Source of the DNA: Bradyrhizobium sp. WSM1743
Lineage (GTDB): Bacteria > Pseudomonadota > Alphaproteobacteria > Rhizobiales > Xanthobacteraceae
Direction of reading: 5' to 3'
Length of the DNA stretch: 64,000 nucleotides
Assembly (NCBI RefSeq): GCF_000473065.1
Contig: NZ_AXAZ01000014.1
Span: 62,001 to 126,000, forward strand
Shown here: positions 17,534 to 25,986 of the stretch, in pieces
Position numbering within the stretch: the first letter of the stretch is position 1
Layout of the letters: every line of letters begins with the position of its first letter
The notes under the pieces: generated by a model
Seen by the model: only the letters and a program-made list of their open reading frames with translations
Databases searched by the model: none
What the model was told of the DNA's origin: nothing
Program-made: the position numbers and the translations under genes

Positions 17534-18940
17534 ATGTCCAAGCCGACCACCCTTTATGACAAGATCTGGAACGACCACCTGGTGCACGAAGCCGAGGACG
17601 GCACCTGCCTGCTCTATATCGATCGCCATCTGGTGCACGAGGTGACCTCGCCGCAGGCGTTCGAAGGCCTGCGCGCGACGGGGCGCAGGGTGCATGCGCC
17701 CGAGAAGACGCTCGCCGTCGTCGACCACAACGTGCCGACCACCGACCGCACCAAGCCGAACCCCGATCCTGAAAGCATCGAGCAGATCAAGGCGCTGGCC
17801 GAGAATGCCAAGGAATTCGGCATCGAATATTACAACGAGTTCGACAAGCGCCAAGGCATCGTCCACGTCATCGGCCCCGAGCAGGGCTTTACCTTGCCGG
17901 GCACCACGATCGTCTGCGGTGACAGCCACACCTCGACGCATGGCGCGTTCGGCGCGCTCGCCCACGGCATCGGCACCAGCGAGGTCGAGCACGTGCTGGC
18001 GACGCAGACGCTGATCCAGAAGAAGGCCAAGAACATGCGCGTCACCGTCGACGGCAAGTTGCCGGAGGGCGTGACCGGCAAGGACATCATCCTCGCCATC
18101 ATCGGCGAGATCGGCACCGCCGGCGGCACCGGCTATGTGCTGGAATATGCGGGCGAAGCGATCCGCGCGCTCTCGATGGAAGGCCGCATGACGGTCTGCA
18201 ACATGTCGATCGAAGGCGGCGCGCGCGCCGGCCTGGTTGCGCCCGACCAGAAGGCGTTCGACTTCCTGCGCGACCGGCCGAAGGCGCCGAAGGGCGCGGC
18301 CTGGGACGCGGCGATGCGCTATTGGGAGAAGCTGCGCTCCGACGAAGGCGCGCATTTCGACCACGAGCTGCGCCTCGATGCTGTAAAACTGCCGCCGATC
18401 GTGACCTGGGGCACGAGCCCTGAGGACGTGATCTCGGTCACCGGCATCGTGCCCGATCCCGACAAGATCGAGGACGAGGCCAAGCGCATCTCCAAGCATC
18501 GCGCGCTGAAATACATGGGCCTGACCGCAGGCACGAAAATCACCGACATCAAGCTCGACCGCGTCTTCATCGGCTCCTGCACCAATGGCCGCATCGAAGA
18601 CTTGCGCGCGGCAGCCAAGATTGCTGAAGGCAAGACCGTTTCAGCGAACGTCAACGCCATGGTGGTGCCGGGCTCCGGCATCGTGAAGGAGCAGGCGGAA
18701 GCTGAGGGCCTCGACAAGATCTTCATCAAGGCGGGCTTCGAATGGCGCGAGCCGGGCTGCTCGATGTGTCTCGCCATGAACCCGGACAAGCTGAAGCCGG
18801 AAGAGCGCTGCGCCTCGACCTCGAACCGCAACTTCGAGGGCCGCCAGGGCTTCAAGGGCCGCACGCATCTGGTGTCGCCGGCGATGGCGGCGGCCGCGGC
18901 GATCGCAGGTCACTTCGTCGACGTCCGGGACTGGCGCTAA
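17534..18940 (+). CDS. leuC: 3-isopropylmalate dehydratase large subunit
   Basis: Aconitase-family subunit that, with LeuD, isomerises 2- to 3-isopropylmalate in leucine synthesis. The start at ATG 17534 follows GGAG at nine bases. Cluster-binding cysteines appear in [13 protein letters not shown] and [13 protein letters not shown], and [20 protein letters not shown] is the typical substrate-site block. Length 468 aa, typical. LeuD is 2.8 kb downstream and leuB 10.6 kb downstream, so the three genes are not one operon. Confidence 0.97.
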   Translation: MSKPTTLYDKIWNDHLVHEAEDGTCLLYIDRHLVHEVTSPQAFEGLRATGRRVHAPEKTLAVVDHNVPTTDRTKPNPDPESIEQIKALAENAKEFGIEYYNEFDKRQGIVHVIGPEQGFTLPGTTIVCGDSHTSTHGAFGALAHGIGTSEVEHVLATQTLIQKKAKNMRVTVDGKLPEGVTGKDIILAIIGEIGTAGGTGYVLEYAGEAIRALSMEGRMTVCNMSIEGGARAGLVAPDQKAFDFLRDRPKAPKGAAWDAAMRYWEKLRSDEGAHFDHELRLDAVKLPPIVTWGTSPEDVISVTGIVPDPDKIEDEAKRISKHRALKYMGLTAGTKITDIKLDRVFIGSCTNGRIEDLRAAAKIAEGKTVSANVNAMVVPGSGIVKEQAEAEGLDKIFIKAGFEWREPGCSMCLAMNPDKLKPEERCASTSNRNFEGRQGFKGRTHLVSPAMAAAAAIAGHFVDVRDWR

Positions 18941-19000
18941 GCCAGTTCCTGCAATTGTAGCGATCGCGGCAAACCGCCGTTAATCGGCGGCGCCGACAGT

Positions 19001-19025
19001 GTCCTCGCGACGGTTTCGCGAGGAC
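19001..19025 (+). promoter_or_regulatory. Hairpin covering the ribosome-binding site of the 69-aa ORF
   Basis: GTCCTCGCGA and TCGCGAGGAC form a perfect 10-bp stem with loop CGGTT. The 3' arm contains GAGGA (19020-19024), the only plausible Shine-Dalgarno for the ATG at 19031. A second small hairpin (CCGCCG/CGGCGG, 18975-18991) lies just upstream. No T-tract follows, so it is not a normal terminator. Confidence 0.55.
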
Positions 19026-19030
19026 ACGTC

Positions 19031-19240
19031 ATGGCCAACAAGCCGGAATATGTCGATCTGATCAGCGAGGCCACGCGCCAGCACCGGCGGCGCGCGGCGC
19101 CATTGCGCATCGTCGCGAAGCCGGAGGTCGAGGAGACCTCCAAGCTCAGCCGCTGGCCGCCGGCGATGTTCAAGCAGTGGAAGCTCGAGAATTTGATGCG
19201 GTGGAAGGCTTCGTCCTGGAAGCTGAAGGATTGGCTTTAG
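19031..19240 (+). CDS. Small basic protein of unknown function (69 aa)
   Basis: A 69-residue cytoplasmic-looking protein (MANKPEYVDLISEATRQHRR...) rich in Arg, Lys and Trp. Its end (KQWKLENLMRWKASSWKLKD) is amphipathic with regularly spaced tryptophans. No family recognised. It follows leuC by 90 bp on the same strand. Its ribosome-binding site lies inside a strong hairpin, which suggests controlled translation. Real coding status is likely but not certain. Confidence 0.6.
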   Translation: MANKPEYVDLISEATRQHRRRAAPLRIVAKPEVEETSKLSRWPPAMFKQWKLENLMRWKASSWKLKDWL

Positions 19241-19248
19241 GCAACGCT

Positions 19249-19327
19249 GTCATTCCGGGATGGCGCGGAAGCGCCAGACCCGGAATCTCGAGATCCCGGG
19301 TTCTCGCTCCGCGAGCCCCGGGATGAC
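19249..19327. repeat. Interspersed inverted repeat, family D copy 1
   Basis: Starts GTCATTCCGGGATGGCGCGG, has the centre GGAATCTCGAGATCCCGGGT, and ends CCCCGGGATGAC. Similar copies flank or split genes at 29409, 41156, 54790 and 56721. It lies between the convergent 69-aa gene and the Gly-rich secreted protein. Confidence 0.88.
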
Positions 19328-19338
19328 GTCAACTCACA

Positions 19339-19878
19339 TCACCAATAGTACCGGTACGGATAGTGCCAGCGGGGCCAGCGGCAGACGCGGCGCGGACCGT
19401 AATAGGTCCAGATGATCCGGCAACGGCGCGGATAGTGGTAGTAGGGATAATAGCCGCCGACATAATAGCGCCGGTGGAAGTGGCGATAGCCGTAGTGAGG
19501 ACGATAAATCCCATAGCGGTGATAGCCGCCGTAATGACGAAATCCGCCGTAGCGAATGCCGCCGCCGTGAAATGCCGGCGCAGCGCGGAAGCCGCCGCCA
19601 TGGAAGCCGCCGCCGCGGAAGCCGCCGAAATGTCCTCCGCCACCGCGGAAACCACCGCCGCCGTGAAAATGTCCGCCACCACCATGCCCGCCGCCGCCGT
19701 GACGAACCTGCGTGACGAGATCGCCGGCCGCGGCTTTCGTCGTGGGCGACGTTGCCGGATTGATCAAGCTCAGTGCTTCAGCGCGACGCGCGGTGCCGGC
19801 CGACAGCATCAGCGTCGCGGCGGCCGCGATCCCGAGCACGCGCATCGGGCTAGCCCTACGACCCAACATCCTCAGCAT
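19339..19878 (-). CDS. Gly/His/Tyr/Arg-rich secreted protein
   Basis: ATG at 19878 follows a strong ribosome-binding site (AGGGAGGATTCC). A signal peptide ending near GTARRAEA is followed by a spacer and then about 90 residues of GGGG, HGGGGH, FRGGG and later RYYVGGYYPYYHYP-type repeats. The C-terminus has two Cys in RRCRIIWTYYGPRRVCRW. 179 aa. Similar low-complexity exported proteins are common in Bradyrhizobium. Function is unknown, and metal binding or surface association would be guesses. Confidence 0.72.
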   Translation of the reverse strand: MLRMLGRRASPMRVLGIAAAATLMLSAGTARRAEALSLINPATSPTTKAAAGDLVTQVRHGGGGHGGGGHFHGGGGFRGGGGHFGGFRGGGFHGGGFRAAPAFHGGGIRYGGFRHYGGYHRYGIYRPHYGYRHFHRRYYVGGYYPYYHYPRRCRIIWTYYGPRRVCRWPRWHYPYRYYW

Positions 19879-20057
19879 GGAATCCTCCCTAAATCTGGAC
19901 AGCAGAGCTGCGACGCGCACGTCTCGGCCGCGCCATTGCTGTTCAATTGCGGTCGCTCCCAGGATTAAGTTGCGGACAGCGATGTGAACGCGCCATGAAT
20001 GAACGACACTGGGCTCCGCGATGCGACGCAGTGCCGCTATGGGAAGGAATTTTGCAG

Positions 20058-20357
20058 ATGACTGTCTACGCCATTGCGCAATTGAAGATGACGGACCGCG
20101 CAGCCTATGACCGCTATCAGGCGCGGTTCTTCGACGTGTTCAGAAAGTACAACGGGCGGCTGCTCGCCGCCGACGAGCAGCCGCGCGTGCTCGAAGGCGC
20201 ATGGCCGCATGACAAGCTTGTCATGATGTCGTTTCCCGACGAGGCCGCATTCCTCGCCTTCTCGAACTCGCCCGACTACGAGGAGATTTCGCGGGACCGC
20301 AAGGCCGGCGCGCAGGCGACCGTGCTGCTGGTCAGGGGATTTTCGCCCGCCGGCTAG
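20058..20357 (+). CDS. DUF1330 domain-containing protein
   Basis: Small ferredoxin-like-fold protein (99 aa) of the DUF1330 family. MTVYAIAQLKMTDRAAYDRY and the later FPDEAAFLAFSNSPDYEEI are the family hallmarks. The biochemical role is unknown. The start ATG at 20058 follows GGAAGGAA. Its stop codon shares bases (CTAG) with the stop of the convergent Tyr/Pro-rich protein. Confidence 0.88.
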   Translation: MTVYAIAQLKMTDRAAYDRYQARFFDVFRKYNGRLLAADEQPRVLEGAWPHDKLVMMSFPDEAAFLAFSNSPDYEEISRDRKAGAQATVLLVRGFSPAG

Positions 20358-20620
20358 CGCGTCCAAAACGGCCCGTAGCCGAACACGAACGGGGCGGGCA
20401 CGCCGTAAGGATAGGGATGGTAGTAGACGGGCCGCGCGTAATAGCGTGGATCATGGCGGACAGCAGGTGGCACCAGGTGTTGGGTTCGCGCGTGTCGTCG
20501 CACATCGAAAACCGCGATCCCCGCCGAGGCCTCCGGCATCGTCACCCTTGGTGCCGCGGAAGCGCGAGGCAGGCCGGCGGCAAGCGCGACGGCAACGGCC
20601 AATGCAACCCATCTCGCCAT
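20354..20620 (-). CDS. Small Tyr/Pro-rich secreted protein
   Basis: 88 residues with a signal peptide (ARWVALAVAVALAAGLPRASA) and a C-terminus rich in Tyr, Pro and aromatic residues (YYARPVYYHPYPYGVPAPF). No family recognised. ATG at 20620 begins the signal peptide, and a second ATG four codons upstream is possible. It is convergent with the DUF1330 gene and 52 bp downstream of another small exported protein on the same strand. Confidence 0.62.
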   Translation of the reverse strand: MARWVALAVAVALAAGLPRASAAPRVTMPEASAGIAVFDVRRHARTQHLVPPAVRHDPRYYARPVYYHPYPYGVPAPFVFGYGPFWTR

Positions 20621-20672
20621 GACGATCCCCACGAGGCTTCCGCGCTGTGCGCTGGCGCGGGCACTGAACTGG

Positions 20673-20987
20673 TCAGCCCCGGCGCCAGTAGCAGCTCACG
20701 CGCGGCACGATCACCGTGCCGCTCGGCCGGTATTCCTGCACATAGGTTGCGTTGCAGACGCGGACTGCGTCGGGGCCGGGATTGTAGCGCGGATAGACGC
20801 CGTCCGGGCTGTAATAGGGCGTGACGCGCAAGCGCGCCGGGGGCCGCTTGCGTGGCGGGGGCATGTCGTCCGGCGACACCGCCTGGGCGAGGCGAATCTC
20901 GGGGCCGGCGGCCTGGGCTTCCGCGCCGACGCAAAACTGTGAAAACAACCCCATGCACAGTAGCGTCAGCGCTGTTTTCGCTCGCAT
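20673..20987 (-). CDS. Small secreted protein with conserved Cys and Tyr residues
   Basis: 104 residues starting at ATG 20987 behind GGTGGGCGG. The signal peptide (AKTALTLLCMGLFSQFCVGAEA) is followed by a Pro/Arg-rich segment and a C-terminus with two cysteines (VRVCNATYVQEYRPSG and VSCYWRRG). A much longer frame extends upstream but overlaps leuD and other genes antisense and is not coding. Function unknown. Confidence 0.65.
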   Translation of the reverse strand: MRAKTALTLLCMGLFSQFCVGAEAQAAGPEIRLAQAVSPDDMPPPRKRPPARLRVTPYYSPDGVYPRYNPGPDAVRVCNATYVQEYRPSGTVIVPRVSCYWRRG

Positions 20988-21110
20988 TTTTCCGCCCACC
21001 TGAAACGTTCCATTGACGGCCCCACGCTCCCCGTTTTGGCGGCGCCCGTCAACCTCGCCGCGCTTATAATGCGGGATGCATCGGCGCGGAACCCACGGTA
21101 AGAGGGACGC

Positions 21111-21509
21111 ATGTGGACGGAATTGAAAGCGCCCTCGCTGGCCGAGATGGAAGCGATGGCTCACGATGTGTTCGAGCGCCTGCCGGCGGAATTTCGCAAA
21201 CTCTGCGAGGGCGTGATTGTCCGCGTCGACGACTTCCCGACCGAGGAGGTCCTGGACGAGATGGAGTGCGAGAGCGAGTTCGACCTGCTCGGCCTGTTCC
21301 AGGGCGTCGGCCTGCCCCAGCAGAGTTTGGGCGACGTGGCGCGGCTGCCCAACATGGTCTGGCTCTACCGCCGGCCGATCCTGGATTATTGGGCCGAGCA
21401 CGACGAAAGCCTCGGCCATATCGTCCGCCACGTCCTGATCCACGAGATCGGCCACCATTTCGGCCTGTCGGACGACGACATGGCGGCAATTGAGGCTAAG
21501 GCGGATTGA
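21111..21509 (+). CDS. Zincin-like metallopeptidase family protein
   Basis: A 132-aa soluble protein with the metal-binding motif HEIGHHFGLSDDD near its C-terminus (HExxH plus Asp), typical of the short zincin-1 family (PF06262-like). No signal peptide, so cytoplasmic. Substrate unknown. GAGGGAC lies just upstream of the ATG. It is followed by a family A repeat and then leuD. Confidence 0.88.
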   Translation: MWTELKAPSLAEMEAMAHDVFERLPAEFRKLCEGVIVRVDDFPTEEVLDEMECESEFDLLGLFQGVGLPQQSLGDVARLPNMVWLYRRPILDYWAEHDESLGHIVRHVLIHEIGHHFGLSDDDMAAIEAKAD

Positions 21510-21532
21510 CGGCTGCGTCGCGCGGGAGGTGC

Positions 21533-21652
21533 GCTCCCTCCCCCGCTTGCGGGGGAGGGCTGGGGAGAGGGTGTCTCCTCCACGGGACACTCCCCAGAGG
21601 ATAGAACCCTCACCCGGCGCTACGCGCCGACCTCTCCCGCAAGCGGGAGAGG
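21533..21652. repeat. Interspersed inverted repeat, family A copy 3 (inverted)
   Basis: A 120-bp copy in the opposite orientation to those at 726 and 5661: GCTCCCTCCCCCGCTTGCGG first, then GGAGAGGGTGTCTCC, CCCTCACCCGGCGCTACGCG, and ACCTCTCCCGCAAGCGGGAG with AGG last. It lies between the zincin gene and leuD. Confidence 0.88.
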
Positions 21653-21737
21653 TAAGGCATGCCCAATTCGCCCTAGGATTCCCGGCCCGATCGCGATAAA
21701 CACCTGTTCCCCTAGACCCATCCGGGAAAGCGCAACC

Positions 21738-22343
21738 ATGGACAAGTTCACCACGCTGGAAGGCGTCGCGGCGCCGCTGAAGATCATCAATGTCGACACC
21801 GACATGATCATTCCCAAGCAGTACCTCAAGACCATCAAGCGCACCGGCCTTGGCAAGGGGCTCTTCTCCGAGCAGCGCTACAAGGACGACGGCAGCGAGA
21901 ACCCGGATTTCGTCCTCAACCAGCCCGCCTATCGCAACGCGAAGGTGCTGGTTGCCGGCGACAATTTCGGCTGCGGCTCGAGCCGCGAGCACGCGCCCTG
22001 GGCGCTGCTCGACTTCGGCATCCGCTGCGTGATCTCGACCTCGTTCGGCGACATCTTCTACAACAACTGCTTCAAGAACGGCATTCTGCCGATCCGCGTT
22101 TCGCAGGAGGATCTCGACAAGCTGTTCGACGACGCCGAGCGCGGCGCCAACGCGACGCTGACGATCGACCTGCCGAACCAGGAGATCCGCGGCCCCGATG
22201 GCGGCAAGGTCAAGTTCGAGATCGACCCGTTCCGCAAGCACTGCCTGATCAACGGCCTCGACGACATCGGTCTCACCATGGAGAAGAAGGCCTCGATCGA
22301 CAGCTATGAGGACAAGCTCAAGCGCGAACGCGCCTGGGCCTGA
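21738..22343 (+). CDS. leuD: 3-isopropylmalate dehydratase small subunit
   Basis: Swivel-domain partner of LeuC. The signature [20 protein letters not shown] and the start [20 protein letters not shown] are canonical. 201 aa. It is separated from leuC by six small genes but the strand is the same. An intrinsic terminator follows directly. Confidence 0.97.
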   Translation: MDKFTTLEGVAAPLKIINVDTDMIIPKQYLKTIKRTGLGKGLFSEQRYKDDGSENPDFVLNQPAYRNAKVLVAGDNFGCGSSREHAPWALLDFGIRCVISTSFGDIFYNNCFKNGILPIRVSQEDLDKLFDDAERGANATLTIDLPNQEIRGPDGGKVKFEIDPFRKHCLINGLDDIGLTMEKKASIDSYEDKLKRERAWA

Positions 22344-22360
22344 GATCGCTCTTCGCTTCG

Positions 22361-22395
22361 AGCCCCGGTGCCGCCAGCGCCGGGGCTTTTTCTTT
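22361..22395 (+). terminator. Rho-independent terminator after leuD
   Basis: AGCCCCGGTG...CGCCGGGGCT hairpin followed by TTTTTCTTT. It begins 18 bases after the leuD stop, so leuD transcription probably ends before the glycosyltransferase. Confidence 0.9.
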
Positions 22396-22424
22396 GCCCT
22401 GCTTATCCCGTATAGCTTTTCTTC

Positions 22425-23210
22425 ATGCTCCCCGAGATTGTCACCTTCTGGCATGGCCCGATGGATGCGCTGCGCCAGACCTGTCTGCGCTCGCAACTCG
22501 CTGCCGGCCACAAGGTCACGGTCTACAGCTTCGACCCCATTCCCGGCCTGCCGGCGGGCATCGCAAATGCCGAGGCCGAGGCAATCCTGCCGCACGCGTT
22601 CTCCGAACGCTTGCGGCCCCCGCAGCCGGACGGCAGCTGGCGCGACTGGACCACGCTGCAGTTCAGCGATTTCTTCCGCATGAAGCTGATGGCGAAGGGC
22701 CTCGGCCTCTGGCTCGACGCCGACGTGCTGCTCTTGAAGCCCGCCGAGATCGATCCGGCAAAGCCGTACTTCGCCTGGGAGCGGCCGCGCCAGCTCGGCA
22801 ATTCCGTGCTCTATCTTCCGCCCGAGCACGGCATCGTTGCCGCTTTCGAGGAGCTGATGGAGCAGGAGGAGCTGACGCCGAACTGGCTGTCGGTGCGCCA
22901 TCGCATCACCTTCATGATGCGCCGCCTGCGCGGCGGTTCGAACCGCCTCTCGGACATTCGCGTCGCGATCTACGGCCCTGCCGCGCTCACGGCGCTGGCG
23001 CGCCGTACCGGTGAGCTGCAGAACGCCCTCCCGAAGCAGTCGTTCTACGCCGTGCATGCCGAGCCAAAACTGTTCTTCGATCCCTCGAGCTATCTCGGCC
23101 TCGTCACCAACCCCGAGATCATCGGCCTGCACATCTCGCCCAAGGGCCGCGGCGGCGAGCAGCCGATCCCCGGCAGCCTGTATGCGTGGGCGGCGGAGAG
23201 ATTTGGCTAG
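22425..23210 (+). CDS. Glycosyltransferase with DXD motif (GT32/capsule-like)
   Basis: 261-aa cytoplasmic protein. FWHGPMDALRQTCLRSQLAA begins an alpha/beta nucleotide-sugar fold, and LGLWLDADVLLLKP holds the DXD metal/sugar-nucleotide motif. The layout resembles the glycosyltransferases with DXD found in GT32-type mannosyl- and galactosyltransferases. Acceptor and donor are unknown. It has no cell-surface biosynthesis cluster around it and is an isolated gene between leuD and a caspase-like gene. Confidence 0.75.
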   Translation: MLPEIVTFWHGPMDALRQTCLRSQLAAGHKVTVYSFDPIPGLPAGIANAEAEAILPHAFSERLRPPQPDGSWRDWTTLQFSDFFRMKLMAKGLGLWLDADVLLLKPAEIDPAKPYFAWERPRQLGNSVLYLPPEHGIVAAFEELMEQEELTPNWLSVRHRITFMMRRLRGGSNRLSDIRVAIYGPAALTALARRTGELQNALPKQSFYAVHAEPKLFFDPSSYLGLVTNPEIIGLHISPKGRGGEQPIPGSLYAWAAERFG

Positions 23211-23228
23211 CCGCCGCGCTGGAGGTGC

Positions 23229-23280
23229 GCTCCCTCTCCCGCTTGCGGGAGAGGGTCGGGAAGAGGGTGTCTCCGCAGAG
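23229..23280. repeat. Family A repeat, partial copy
   Basis: A short copy: GCTCCCTCTCCCGCTTGCGG with GAGAGGGTCGGG, then AGAGGGTGTCTCC. It lacks the second palindromic end present in full copies. It lies between convergent genes. Confidence 0.75.
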
Positions 23281-23345
23281 GGAGGCCCAATGAAGAGCTC
23301 GATCGCGCCGACCTCGCGCCGCGCTGAATTGCACCTCGCACGAAG

Positions 23346-24824
23346 TCACCTGGCGGCCACGAAATAGAAGTCCTGCCGTCCGGAGATCGAGCCGTAGCTG
23401 AACGGCTTTTGCCTGCGGCCGGTCGCTTCCATGACATCGTCGCGAACGAAGTCGAAGAGCCTGCGGACTTCGAGGCCCGGCGTCGGAAGGTTCTTGACGA
23501 AGGCGGTGGCGAACGGACTGTTGATCCCGTCACCGTCGAGCGCGGTCTCGCCGTCCTTGGCGGCATAGACCACCAACGTTCCCGCCTCCGGCTCGACAGG
23601 CGCCAGGCCTCGCGACACCGAGCGCGACGCGACGGTCATTGTGCGCTTCATCTGGCTTGCGAACGGGTTGTCGCGGCAGGCATCAAGGATGACGAGGCGC
23701 AGCTTCCTGGCGCGCTCTGCCGCATTGAGAACCTGATCGACCGGCACGGCTTCAAATCCGATCTCGCGATCTGCCGCGATCTTCGCGTCCGTCGGAATGA
23801 GATAATTGACTCCGCCGACCTCCATGCCGTGTCCGGCATAATACACGACGGCCCAATCCGCCGTCTCCGCACGTGCCGCGAACTCGCGCAAGGCATTCAC
23901 CAACGCATCCTTGCGGAGATTGGTCAGCAGAGTCACGGCTTCGAATCCGGTCAGTCTCAGCACGTCAGCGACGAGGGTTGCGTCGCGGACGGGGTTCGGC
24001 AGGGCGGCGACGTTTTCATAAGCCGAATTGCCGATGACGAGGGCGATGCGGCGTTCACTGCTCGGCGCCTCGGACGCCACGACAGTCGGGGCGATGCTGG
24101 GTTTCTCGACCAAGACCGTTGCCGGTCGCGAAGGCAGGACAGCAAGCCGCTCGCGTGCCTTGTCCTGTGCCCATCTTGTGACGCCATGGGTCAATCCAAG
24201 CGTGGCGTTGAAGTCGGCCCTCGCCTTGGCGAAATCGCCGCGCTTCTCGTAAGCCAGCCCACGATTGACATAGGCGTTCGCATAGGTGGGATCCACGCGT
24301 ATCGCGTCAGTGTAGTCGGCGATGGCGTGGTCCGTGTCGCCTTTGGTGCCGTAGGCGTTTCCGCGATTGAAATACGCGTTCGCATTGGAGGGCTGCAGGC
24401 GCACTGCTTCGGTGTAGTCGGCAATGGCGCGATCCCTATCGCCCTTGTTGCTGTAGGCATTGCCTCGATTGTAGTAGGCGTTGGCATAGGCCGGATCTAT
24501 CCGGATCGTGGCCGTGTAGTCCGCGATGGCCCGGTCCATGTCGCCCTTGTTGCTGTAACCGTTGCCCCGGTTGTAGTAGGCGTTGGCGTAGGCCGGATCG
24601 AGCCGGATCGTGGCGGTGTAATCGGCTATGGCGCGATCCGTATCGCCGCTGGCGGCATAAGCATTGCCTCGGTTGTAATACGCATTCGCGTCCTTGGGAT
24701 CTCGCCGTATTGCCTCGGAAGCGGCGGCGATGGCGGGGTTGGCGTCGCCCTTGACGCGATCGATGGCGGCCGCGGGGCCCGCGAGGACAAGAATTGCAAA
24801 GCAATAGAATAATTTGCGAAGCAT
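23346..24824 (-). CDS. Secreted TPR protein with caspase-like (orthocaspase) domain
   Basis: 492 aa with a signal peptide (1-20), five tandem 34-residue tetratricopeptide units (about 46-215, pattern AxxNRGNAY..KGD.DRAIADYT) and a C-terminal caspase-fold domain (from about 258, RRIALVIGNSAYENVAALPN). The catalytic pair is intact: His332 in YYAGHGME and Cys383 in LDACRDNPF. This is the peptidase C14/metacaspase-like family of bacteria. The TPRs probably bind partners or regulate the peptidase. The near-identical 102-bp DNA units show recent repeat expansion. Substrate unknown. Confidence 0.9.
   Translation of the reverse strand: MLRKLFYCFAILVLAGPAAAIDRVKGDANPAIAAASEAIRRDPKDANAYYNRGNAYAASGDTDRAIADYTATIRLDPAYANAYYNRGNGYSNKGDMDRAIADYTATIRIDPAYANAYYNRGNAYSNKGDRDRAIADYTEAVRLQPSNANAYFNRGNAYGTKGDTDHAIADYTDAIRVDPTYANAYVNRGLAYEKRGDFAKARADFNATLGLTHGVTRWAQDKARERLAVLPSRPATVLVEKPSIAPTVVASEAPSSERRIALVIGNSAYENVAALPNPVRDATLVADVLRLTGFEAVTLLTNLRKDALVNALREFAARAETADWAVVYYAGHGMEVGGVNYLIPTDAKIAADREIGFEAVPVDQVLNAAERARKLRLVILDACRDNPFASQMKRTMTVASRSVSRGLAPVEPEAGTLVVYAAKDGETALDGDGINSPFATAFVKNLPTPGLEVRRLFDFVRDDVMEATGRRQKPFSYGSISGRQDFYFVAAR
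24220..24690. repeat. Tandem 102-bp coding repeats (TPR units)
   Basis: About five copies of a 102-bp unit inside the caspase-TPR gene, each encoding one TPR. The second and third units (24473-24676) are almost identical at the DNA level, so copy number may vary between strains. Confidence 0.8.
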
Positions 24825-25003
24825 ACGAAAGCCTGCTCGTCATAGCGGGGGCGGGAAGCAGTATTCAAACAACGCAAATTTATCGGAGTAACCAGCCGGA
24901 CTGTGTGATCTAAATTACAGGAATCCCGGCGCACCCGGCGAGCGGCTTATCGATACTGACGGGAAATCCGCGCCAGGCGGATATCCAGAGCCAGGATCTG
25001 TCT

Positions 25004-25882
25004 TCAGCCCTTCATCGCCGCGATCGCGTCCGCGATCTCGATCGTGCGGCGGGCCATGTCGGCGTGCAGGCGCTCGACCATGGCGCCGTCGAGCCGGATC
25101 GCACCGCGCGAGGCGTTCTCCGGCAGCTCGAACGCCGCGATGATCTTTCGGGCGCGCGCGACTTCCTCTTCAGGCGGCGTGAAGATCGCGTTGCAGGCGT
25201 CGATCTGGGAGGGGTGGATCAGCGTCTTGCCGTCGAAACCGAGATCGCGGCCTTGCGCGCATTCGGTGGCGAAACCGTCGGAATTGGCGATGTCGCTGTA
25301 GGGGCCGTCGAGGATTTCGAGGCCATGGGCGCGCGTCGCCAAGATGCAATGAGTGATCATCGGGATCATCGCGGCGCGGCCGGGCAGCATGCGGATGCGC
25401 GTCTCGCGCGAGATGTCGTTCGGGCCGAACACGAAACCGGAGAGGCGGCTCGATGGATCGCGGCCGGCGGCGGCCAGCTCCTCGGCATGCAGCACTGCGC
25501 GCGCGGTCTCGATCATGGCCCAGACCTTCACCGTTGGCGCGGCGCCGAGCTCGGCCAGCTTGCGGCCGATCGTGTCGAGATCTTCGATGCTTGAAACTTT
25601 TGGAACCAGGATGCCGTCGGGCGAGGCCTTGGCGACCATGGCGACGTCATCGGCCCACCAGGGCGTGTCGAGGCCGTTGGTGCGGATCAGGATCTCGCGC
25701 TTGCCGAACCCCTTGGCGGCGATCGCAGCGGCGATCCCGTCGCGGGCCACCGCCTTGGCCTCGGGGGCGACGGAGTCTTCCAGATCGAGGATCAGGCCGT
25801 CGGCGGGAAGATTGCGCGCCTTTTCCAGCGCGCGGGGGTTGGAGCCGGGCATGAACAGATGGCTGCGGCGCGGGCGGGTCAT
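25004..25882 (-). CDS. HpcH/HpaI aldolase / citrate-lyase-like CoA ester lyase
   Basis: CitE-superfamily protein (292 aa). It cleaves or condenses CoA esters such as malyl-, methylmalyl- or citramalyl-CoA in characterised relatives. HLFMPGSNPRALEKARNLP and the Mg-binding DLEDSV are present, with GPNDIS and GKTLIHPSQID later. It stands alone, without citrate lyase alpha or gamma subunits, so it is not a citrate lyase complex. The substrate is undetermined. Confidence 0.85.
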   Translation of the reverse strand: MTRPRRSHLFMPGSNPRALEKARNLPADGLILDLEDSVAPEAKAVARDGIAAAIAAKGFGKREILIRTNGLDTPWWADDVAMVAKASPDGILVPKVSSIEDLDTIGRKLAELGAAPTVKVWAMIETARAVLHAEELAAAGRDPSSRLSGFVFGPNDISRETRIRMLPGRAAMIPMITHCILATRAHGLEILDGPYSDIANSDGFATECAQGRDLGFDGKTLIHPSQIDACNAIFTPPEEEVARARKIIAAFELPENASRGAIRLDGAMVERLHADMARRTIEIADAIAAMKG

Positions 25883-25986
25883 GCAAGCGTTCCTTCCTCG
25901 TCTGTCGTCTGACCTCAGCCGATAGCACTTGGCCTGCCCATTCGAAAGGCTTGTTCACCCCAGCGGTATATGGTTAGGCATAGGCC

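Noticed and set aside
20988..23132. A minus-strand open frame extending the small secreted protein upstream to about 819 residues
   Set aside because: Only the last 104 residues (20673-20987) have a signal peptide and ribosome-binding site. The rest lies antisense to leuD and the glycosyltransferase.
24220..24690. CRISPR-like regular spacing of about 102-bp repeats
   Set aside because: The units are translated as TPR motifs in one long frame. There are no distinct spacers, cas genes or palindromic short repeats.
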